From contig JAUIMM010000534.1 in NCBI GenBank assembly GCA_031769625.1, forward strand, positions 13,593,001-13,657,000: a DNA stretch of 64,000 nt, in the 5' to 3' direction. Of the stretch, positions 57,014 to 64,000 are shown piece after piece; the first letter of the stretch is position 1, and the number at the start of each line of letters is the position of its first letter. The DNA comes from Taudactylus pleione. Lineage: Eukaryota; Chordata; Amphibia; Anura; Myobatrachidae. A model generated the notes under the pieces. It was given only the letters and a program-made list of their open reading frames with translations. It was not told the DNA's origin and made no database searches. Made by a program: the position numbers and the translations under genes.

Positions 57014-58301
57014 TCAACGTTTTTTCCCCCGTTTGGCTGGGGGAGGGAGGGCGCCAGACCGGGTCCGGGATGTCATCGTGCTGGCCTGTCCAGAGGCAGA
57101 TGTTGTGGCCTCTGGACTAGGCACAGGGCTAGGCACATTTGGAGGATTGGCTGATGTTGTGCCAGAGGTGGAGGATCCTGATGTTCCGGCAGGAAGGGAG
57201 GTCGGCTCCACCATGTGCTGGCGAACAAGCTGCTCCAGGGCATTGGCGATGCGGATGTTGGCCCTGGTATTTTCCGCCAGGGCCTGACCAATGGTCACGT
57301 TGGCCGCAGCATTTTGCTCCATGGCCTCAGCCACCCGTACCAGACTGGCGTCCATCCTCTGCAGAATCTCCGTATGGAAATCCGATTTAAAATTGAGTTC
57401 TGTGAGGAGGGACACTGCCTGCGAGGGGAATTGCCCTGGACTGGCTTCTGCAGGGTCCTCAGCCGGATGTACTGGTTCCTCCCCTGCAGAGCCAGCAGAA
57501 ATTCTGCGGCCAAGGCTCCCCTCTGGAGCAGACTCATCCGCCTGTGTCTCTGTTTTGAAAAATGAGAAAAGACTCACATTAGAATCTACATATTGGCACA
57601 ATAACATTTCAGAGTTGGTGACATCACAATATTTACCTTGGACAACATGAGGAGCGGCAAAGTCTGGCATGTCCGTATCCATGTTGGACACGCCAAACAC
57701 CTCCACAGCCTGCACACACCCCTGTGCCAGCTCTTCTAAATCATTCAACTCCAATGACACAGGGGTGGGACCCCCACCTGTCCCCCTTGCATGCCTAGCC
57801 CTGTCCACCAGTTTTTGCTTCAGGCGATATTTGAAGTCGGCCCATCTGTGGGTGAAATTGGAACCATTATCCTTTTGTTTTAAATGGTTTTTGGTTTTAG
57901 GGGGGGGTCAAGTGTTTACTTACCGCCGTTTGACATCCCGGGCTAGATGGACATAAGCACCCATCCTATTGACAGCAACGGGTACCTCCTCCCACATTCT
58001 CCACTTCTGGCTTGCACTCATATTCCTGTCTGCCTGTGGCAGGATGTCCACACACTTCTGAACCAAAACCTCCATCTCCTTTCTTGTGAATTGTGGCTGC
58101 CTTTTCTTTTTGCCAGCTTTGGCCGGAATACTGGGCCCAGTAGCCTCTTCCATGTCATCCTCCTCACCTATTTGTTTAAATGTTGAGAATTGTAAACTTC
58201 ACAACTTGCACTATATTATGTTGCAAATTAATCATTGGTTACAAATGCCTGAAATACTTACCGCAAGACTGTTGCCCATTGTTTCCCTTGTCTATAGCCA
58301 T
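57014..58301 (-). CDS. Harbinger accessory protein A, Myb/SANT-like, four exons
   Basis: Likely binds the transposon ends and helps carry the transposase into the nucleus, the known role of Myb-like partners in Harbinger elements. Exons by my reading: 58301-58262, 58167-57924, 57845-57637, 57549-57014. Donors are GTAAGT, GTAAGT and GTAAAT, acceptors end AG; total 1029 nt, 342 aa, no stop. Start ATG at 58301-58299 (MAIDKGNNGQQ). An acidic stretch precedes a basic patch (AGKKKRQ); then the SANT/trihelix-like domain at about residues 45-115: FTRKEMEVLVQKCVDILPQ, KWRMWEEVPVAVNRMG, then across a splice DVKRRWADFKYRLKQKL. The C-terminal half has an amphipathic helix (ILQRMDASLVRVAEAMEQNA) suited to oligomerisation and a Ser/Thr/Pro tail ending in a basic PPPAKRGKKR. 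Intron 3 (87 nt) can be read through in frame, so a retained-intron form is possible. It is divergent from the transposase. Confidence 0.8.
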
Positions 58302-59644
58302 GTCTGAGCTCAAAACAAGAAATACCCCAGGATGTTTGGTTTGGCTCGTGACGTATTTATACATGCGTGCTTATTTTTCGGCCGCATCATTGATTGTGCG
58401 TTCCTATGATCCCTCCTTAATTTGTGCAGGAAACTAAACACTATTTATGGCTTGGGGCATCTCGAGGTGGCGTTTTTGGATTGTTGGAGGTTACGTTGGT
58501 CGGAGTTGATTGTTGGCGGGTTTTGGAGTTGGCGTTGGTGGGAGTAGTTTTTCTTTGCTATATTTGATTTTTGTTTTTCCGTTCGCATTTTTTCTGTTGG
58601 CTTTCTTTTTGGCGTTTCTTGATTTGGTAAGTTTTTGGCAGTCTAACTTTGGTTCAATTTGCGTCTCCTTCTTTTTCGGAGATTTCTAACGTTTGTTTGC
58701 GTTATTTCATCTCTGTTAGGTTTTTTTTTGGCTCTGCCCCAAAGACCTTTTGATCCGGAATCTTATATATTATCTCTTGGTAAGTTCATTTTTTCTCTTG
58801 TTTTGTAAATGTTCATGTTTGTCTTTATGCAACTTTGTGTGACCTTACACTTGTAACCTTTTTTTTTTTTAGTCTGAAATGTTTTTAACATGTTGTTTTT
58901 TTTAGCTGCGTATTTTTTAACTTGTATTTGCGAACTAATTAGCGCATTTTTATCAGTTTCTATTGTGACTTGTATTTGCGAACTAATTAGCGCATTTTTA
59001 TCCGTTTCTATTGTGACTTGTATTTGCGAACTAATTAGTGCATTTTTATCAGTTTCTATTGTGATTTGTATTTGCGAACTAATTAGCGCATTTTTATCAG
59101 TTTCTATTGTGACTTGTATTTGCGAACTAATTATCGCATTTTTATCAGTTTCTATTGTGACTTGTATTTGCGAACTAATTAGCGCATTTTTATCAGTTTC
59201 TATTGTGACTTGTATTTGCGAACTAATTAGCGCATTTTTATCAGTTTCTATTGTGACTTGTATTTGCGAACCAATTAGCGCATTTTTAAATGCTTATTCA
59301 TCCCGTTAAATTGTTTGTGTTTTCCCTTTAGCATTTGTTGCTTACATTTGGCCCCAATTTGACGTAGTGTGCGCAATGTTGTTTTGCTCTTTGGGCAAAT
59401 GTGTGTTTCTCCCCTTTTATGTTTTGTCTTGCACCAAATTTTGAAACAGAAATGCCCAGCATAAAATGATGTATTTTTATATAGTGATTATTTACAGTTT
59501 GCACGTATCATGACAATACCCCGGCATGTAAGCATCAATGGATGGTATCATCAAGCTAAGTTTTTTCTTTTTGGGGGGGGAGTTAAAAAGCCTTACGTTC
59601 AAATCTTGCCATTTCAGGTTGATCTGGGTCGGATTGTTCTGGCC
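58302..59644. promoter_or_regulatory. Divergent intergenic region between accessory gene A and transposase
   Basis: About 1.34 kb between two divergent starts, so it probably holds both promoters. GT-rich around 58450-58700. It contains the 48-bp array. A CCATTTCAG at about 59607 could be a splice acceptor of a non-coding first exon of the transposase. No clear TATA box was assigned. Confidence 0.5.
58917..59290. repeat. 48-bp tandem array, eight copies
   Basis: Unit: CTTGTATTTGCGAACTAATT then AGCGCATTTTTATCAG then TTTCTATTGTGA, nearly identical in all copies. Because 48 is divisible by three, one plus frame stays open for 139 codons (TCICELISAFLSVSIV repeated). I regard this as an accidental frame, since it starts with no family signature. 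Confidence 0.95.
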
Positions 59645-60766
59645 ATGCTCCCGGAAGCTGACCAACCTCAATCTCGTCCCAGGCATAGGCATCGTAGGCG
59701 TGCAAGGCCCCAGATATTTCGAACATGTGTCACCCATTTTGGAATGCCCGATGATGAGGTTTTAAGATGCTACCGTCTTCCTCCCAAAATCATCATAGAC
59801 ACTCTCTCATTAATAGAGAGTGATCTTGAGCGGCAAATTGACAGTCCTACAGCAATACCACCACTAACGCAATTTATGGCGGTGTTACATTTCTGTGCCT
59901 CAGGATCGTTTCAAACATCGGTGGGAATAGTGGCGGGCATCTCACAATCCTCCTTTTCCCGGATCCGGAGGGCAGTGATGGAGGCACTTTTCAAGCACCT
60001 CCATCATTTTATTAAAATGCCTTTGGATATGGGTGCCCTTAGTGTGGCCAAGGCCAATTTTTACCAAATAGCAGGCTTCCCACACATCATAGGGGTTGTG
60101 GATGGTACTCACATACCACTTCAGCCTCCAGCACGGCTGGAGGCCATATTTCGCACCCAGAAACACTATCACTCCCTGAATGTAATGGTGGTATGTGATG
60201 CCTCCCTCCAGATCCTGTCCCTGAATGCAAAATTACCAGGAAGTGCACATGACTCCTTCGTCATCCGGCAATCAGGGATATTGCACAAATTAACCAACCT
60301 ACAAGCTGGTGATGCGTGGCTTCTGGGTAAGTGGAGACCTTTAGTACATCACAATGTTAAGCTTGATACACAGTGATCCTGATGTTGTCTATTCTTTTTC
60401 ACAGGAGACAGTGGCTACCCTTGCACGCCCTGGCTGCTCACTCCTTATTTGGCTCCCACACCAGGGCCACAAAGTGAGTTTAATGCCGCACTTACAGCCA
60501 CCAGGCAAGTGGTGGAGCGCTGTATCGGCCTTTTAAAAGGCCGATTCAGATGCCTCCACCGCTCTGGTGGCGAGCTCATGTATTTGCCGGATATGGTTTC
60601 GAAAATTGTGGTTCTGTGTGGGATATTTCACAACATCGCCATAAGGAGTGGTGTCCCAATGCAGCCAGAGGATGCCTTACCTGAGGATGGCCCCCCCGAG
60701 GTTGGTCGGAGGTCTGTATGTGGGGGGGCCATACGCGATGATGTGGTGGCCAAATATTTTAGGTAA
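59645..60766 (+). CDS. HARBI1-like Harbinger transposase, two exons
   Basis: A DDE nuclease that excises and inserts the element at 3-bp targets. Exons 59645-60326 and 60405-60766, intron 78 nt with GTAAGT donor and TTTTTCACAG acceptor; joined 347 aa, close to HARBI1 (349 aa). The preferred start is the ATG at 59645 (MLPEADQPQSRP); an in-frame ATG at 59510 would add 45 residues of unlikely sequence. Features: basic N-terminus (RPRHRHRRRARPQIF), then MAVLHFCASGSFQTSVGIVA and GISQSSFSRI, the HTH-like region of the family. DDE triad: GVVDGTH (D153), GSAHDSFV (D203), RQVVERCIGLLKGRFRCL (E265). The typical GDSGYPCTPWLLTPY crosses the splice. No internal stop. It is divergent from accessory gene A and convergent with accessory gene B. 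Confidence 0.9.
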
Positions 60767-61473
60767 TTATTGTCAAAACAACAGTGTTTATACCCAATGT
60801 GGTATGGTTTGTTTGAGAACATCTAATTAATTGTTTTTTTTTTCTCCATCTTCTGTTTTTTTGCATAATCTTTGGCACTCCAACGATGACTACTTCCTGC
60901 TACCCTTAAAAAACCTTTATGTGGAAACTTTGGGAATATATTATGGAACCCATATTGCAACGCCATATTTGTGGAATCATGTTGGCATGGTCCTTCGTCA
61001 ACCAGTTCTTGATTTGTTGTGTGTTTTTTGATAGTTTTTGGGATGTGTTGTATTTCTGATTATCACTGTGTGTTTTGTTTGTGAGTGACCACTTTGTTTT
61101 TTGAGTTATGTTGAGCTAAAATGTAATATGTTTTCTGGGTCCAAACCAACACCCAAAGGAATCCTGTACAATCAGTTGGCTTTGTAATATCGGCCTAAGC
61201 AGCTTGCCCTCCAAATAGGAACATGTAAAATGTAGTAATATCTAATTTTGACAACACCAAAAAAGGGAAATGAGATTGTTACTGTTAGGTGTTTCTTGTG
61301 CCTGTTTTACATAAAAATACAACACACAATCTTAGTGACAAAAATTGCAAATCCTTGCTGGAAGAGTCTACTTATGTCAGTGTAAACAATCTCTGATTTT
61401 GAAACAACGAATTAGACAGAACGTTAAGTTGAAAATATTAATTTATTTACATTTTGAAAAAAAAAAAAAAAAA
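60767..61473. other. Convergent 3' region between transposase and accessory gene B
   Basis: About 700 bp, AT-rich, no coding. A minus-strand AATAAA at 61447-61442, about 27 nt past the stop of accessory gene B, is a good poly(A) signal for it. Confidence 0.55.
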
Positions 61474-63108
61474 CTAGTTCCTAAGGAGGACCGACATATG
61501 GTCAAGGACCACCAGCAGACCGATGATCTGTTCCTGCATACGGCCCACACAGCCTGCTAATTCAGCCCTACGCCTCTGTTCCTCTGTGGGTTAGAAAAGT
61601 GTGGGGATTAATACATCAATAATGAAACCACATTAAAAAACAAGCCAAAACAAGCAAACCAAAAATGAAAATATTTGTCAACAAAGCATAATTACACCGT
61701 TAAAATCCAGCCCCCCAAAATTGTCTAGCCCAAAAATACAAGTCCAAAAAACAGATTCCGACAGGTGTGATATGTGTATAGTGAAATCAGCAGTAACAGG
61801 TAAAGGCAACCCGAAAATTCCACAAAAGTCTACCAAAAAAACACAAAAAAAGGGAACGACACATGATTACATACAAACAGTTTGTGGTGCAAAAAAACCT
61901 AAATCAAAAACATACCGTTCGAAAAAACGGCAGCTCCAGAAGGCACTCCCTCGTCCTCCTCGGAGGTGCCTCCATTCCCCAAAGATCTGGGCGGGGTGAT
62001 TTCTGATTCCGGGGATGGGGTAGTTCGAAGAGGGGTGGTTGGAGGAGAGGGGGAATTGGGATGGAGGGGAAGGAGCCCCGAAATATCCGCCACAGGGTCT
62101 TGGCAGGCTGGGGAGGAGGGGGAAATAGGTGAATTTGGGGTTGTGGAGGGTTGGCTGGGGGTTGGGGAGAGTGGGCGTGAGCGGCGTCTTGGATGACGAT
62201 GACGACGTAGTCTTCGCTGCGCCCCTAATAGATGTGAAACAAATTGTGGTTAGTTTCAACCAAAATCCGAGAAAAACACTATTTTATGACCAAAAAAACC
62301 AGAAAACATGGCCATGCAGATATGAGTACAATGAATAAATAGGAAATACATGAAAACATGGCCATGCAGATATGAGTACAATAAATAAATAGGACATACA
62401 TGAAAACATGGTCATGCAGATATGAGTACAATGAACAAATAGGACATACATGAAAACATGGCCATGCAGATATGAGTACAATGAATAAATAGGACATTTA
62501 TGAAAACATGCACACGCAGATATGAGTACAATGAATAAATAGGACATACATGAAAACATGGCCATGCAGATATGAATACAATGAATAAATAGGACACATG
62601 AAAACATGGCCATGCAGATATGACTACAATGAATAAATAGGACATACATGAAAACATGGCCATGCAGATATGAGTACAATGAATAAATAGGACATACATG
62701 AAAACATGGCCATGCAGATATGAGTACAATGAATAAATAGGACATACATGAAAACATGCACACGCAGATATGAGTACAATGAATAAATAGGACATACATG
62801 AAAACATGCACACGCAGTTAGGGCCACAAAGATAAACATGAAAACCACAGTCCCTAAAACTTACTTTCAGCGATCTGCATGCGAAAGCATGCCAGCAAGC
62901 GGGGCATCCGCCGTTGCAGGTCCGACCACCTGCGCTCCAGCTGGCCGATCTGGCGGCGTGAGCCGATGGAGCACAGGCGGCCACGTACCTCCGCATATGC
63001 AGAACGCTTTTCGCGATTGGTGATGGGTGGAGGCTGGCTTGTGATCCGCCTATCCATCACCTCCGTTAGCACCAGCAGCTCGCGCCTGGTGAATGCCGAG
63101 GCTCTCAT
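61474..63108 (-). CDS. Harbinger accessory protein B, second Myb/SANT-like, three exons
   Basis: Probable DNA-binding partner of the transposase, different in sequence from protein A. Exons by my reading: 63108-62865, 62224-61916, 61583-61474. Donors GTAAGT and GTATGT, acceptors ATTAG and CCACAG; total 663 nt, 220 aa, in frame. Preferred start ATG 63108-63106 (MRASAFTRRELLVL); an upstream in-frame ATG at 63138 would add ten hydrophobic residues. The Myb/SANT-like domain is in exon 1: FTRRELLVLTEVMDRRI, REKRSAYAEVRGRLC, QIGQLERRWSDLQRRMPRLL. Exon 2 encodes a very basic run (RRLRRHRHPRRRSRP, a likely nuclear signal) and a Ser/Pro/Thr-rich linker with an acidic end (TSEEDEG). Exon 3 encodes a C-terminal helix (EEQRRRAELAGCVGRMQEQ) suited to coiled-coil contact. 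The 50-bp array lies in intron 1. Confidence 0.78.
62290..62818. repeat. 50-bp tandem array, about ten copies, in intron 1 of accessory gene B
   Basis: Unit: AAAACATGGCCATGCAGATA then TGAGTACAATGAATAAATAG then GACATACATG. Variants have CACACGCAG for CATGCAG. The unit is not a multiple of three and all minus frames happen to lack stops, which creates overlapping frames of up to 194 codons. These are not genes. Confidence 0.95.
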
Positions 63109-63783
63109 GATGGCAATGGTGTATTTGATAAAAATCATTTTTAATAAAGACCCGAAAATAATTTTGATTGGCTAATGTATTTGGGTAATTAACAGGCCCA
63201 ATTCTATTGGTTAGTGTATGAGTCATGTGTTCGACAGGGCCACAAATCTCTTGAGAGTTATGATAGGCTAGATACAGTGACATGCGTAAGCAAATTTAAA
63301 TAAAGAAATGAACCCCGGGAAATATGCGGGGATAAAAACATATAGAACAATTGTTTAATTGGGGCTTACATGTATTTTGACAAATACAAGCGAATGTTTA
63401 AGCCGTACGTATTCTGCGGGTAAACAAAAACACGGACAAGATTAAAGTTTATTGCATTGTGTTAAAAAAAAAAAAAACAATTAAGGTAATTGATATATTG
63501 ATTGGCATGATACGATTGAGGGAGGTAGGCAGAATAAACGAGCAGTTAATCGAAATCTGACAGTCCCACTTCCGGTTTGTACTTGTGCGTGCGTTCCCTT
63601 CAAGCCATTTCGGGGATGTACGCTCGCTATTTGGCACGCTCGTTAGTTAGAGGAGGGGTCGGTTGAGTTTGGGGAGGATGTTTGTCTGCGTTCGAAAATA
63701 CGAGCGAGTGCTTGATTTTACATATTTTTTTACGTACGCCGAACGTACGAACGGCCTCTTGCGTCCGGGTCTGAATGAGGGCC
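63109..63783. promoter_or_regulatory. Right subterminal region of the Harbinger element
   Basis: Upstream of accessory gene B and up to the right end. The last 250 bp hold many CGTACG, ACGCTCG, GCGTTC and CGAGCG motifs, mirrored in type at the left end (55990-56110). These are candidate binding sites for the Myb-like proteins or transposase. Confidence 0.5.
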
Positions 63784-63979
63784 ATTGTTTGTATTGCTGC
63801 TCTAAAACTTTGGTATTTTGTCTCACATTTTAAATACTTTGTATTGTTTCATTAATGTATTGTTATTAACTTACACAAACTAAAGTTTTTAATTTTCTAT
63901 TGTAATGTGCTACAGACGCCTATGAATGTTTGTGACACTATAATCCCTATTGGGGGGCGACATTTATTCATATTTGTAC

Positions 63980-64000
63980 TAGAGATGCACGCCGACCACC
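63980..64000 (+). mobile_element. Left end of another hAT element (cut by window edge)
   Basis: TAGAGATGCACGCCGACCAC matches the element B terminus TAGAGATGTGCACCGACC. Only 21 bp are visible. Confidence 0.7.

Larger units (their letters stand above)
55977..63783 (+). mobile_element. PIF/Harbinger element, 7.8 kb, apparently coding-complete
   Basis: Ends GGCCCTGATTCAGAGCCG and, inward from the right, GGCCCTCATTCAGACCCG; flanked by ATT (55974-55976 and 63784-63786). It carries a HARBI1-like transposase (+) and two Myb/SANT-like genes (both -). All three keep frame through GT-AG introns, which is rare for old copies and suggests recent activity. Both subterminal regions are dense in CGTACG, ACGCTCG and GTTCG motifs, unlike the interior. 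Two tandem arrays (48-bp and 50-bp units) lie in non-coding parts. Confidence 0.9.

Noticed and set aside
58890..59309. 139-codon repeat protein as a gene
   Set aside because: Fully explained by a 48-bp tandem unit; no upstream or downstream non-repeat coding supports it.
59510..59644. Upstream ATG as the transposase start
   Set aside because: It would add residues containing a FFLFGGG stretch not typical of the family, and would cross a probable splice acceptor near 59607; the ATG at 59645 gives 347 aa, near the HARBI1 length.
62284..62996. 175- and 194-codon Cys/Tyr-rich frames
   Set aside because: Explained by the 50-bp array without stops; the 194-codon one also overlaps exon 1 of accessory gene B in another frame.

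Overview
This window looks like amphibian (probably frog) nuclear DNA in which almost everything recognisable is a transposable element. I found no host protein-coding gene, tRNA, rRNA or CRISPR. The vertebrate/amphibian assignment is an inference from the mix: Tc1 copies, many hAT and PIF/Harbinger elements with short MITE derivatives, a Penelope-like element (PLE) with a GIY-YIG domain, and a Ty3/gypsy element. Spliced GT-AG gene structures inside one transposon show it is eukaryotic.

Layout. 1-157 is the cut-off end of a Harbinger-type element. 2309-3854 is a dead Tc1 copy, and 4063-4360 is a near-perfect 300-bp palindrome. 6178-10800 is a decayed Ty3/gypsy element on the minus strand, split inside the protease by a foreign insert (8346-9728). 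11685-14764 holds two hAT derivatives placed head to head, sharing the 8-bp target TTTATTAC. 15710-19095 is a larger hAT of the same family with an exact 8-bp duplication (ATGCAAAG), two transposase pieces and two satellite-like arrays. 19-39 kb is AT-rich unassigned DNA sprinkled with MITEs, a Tigger-like element, microsatellites and a second Tc1 family copy (34812-36456).

39441-53387 is a nested stack. A Harbinger-type element that keeps only a Myb/SANT-like accessory gene carries, in that gene's intron, a Tc1 copy (41831-49961). The Tc1 transposase is itself split by a 6.6-kb PLE (43053-49662) flanked by a 15-bp target duplication. The PLE has RT and GIY-YIG remnants, 0.9-kb inverted arms, a ~120-bp repeat array and a hammerhead-ribozyme-like motif.

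55977-63783 is the most interesting unit: a 7.8-kb PIF/Harbinger element with a 3-bp duplication (ATT) that appears coding-complete. It encodes a HARBI1-like DDE transposase (two exons, 347 aa from the preferred ATG, D153/D203/E265) and two different spliced Myb/SANT-like accessory proteins (342 aa and 220 aa by my reading). All exon joins keep frame. In this element class the transposase cuts DNA while the Myb-like partner assists nuclear import and end binding, so two partners in one element is unusual. The window ends at 63980 in the first bases of another hAT copy.
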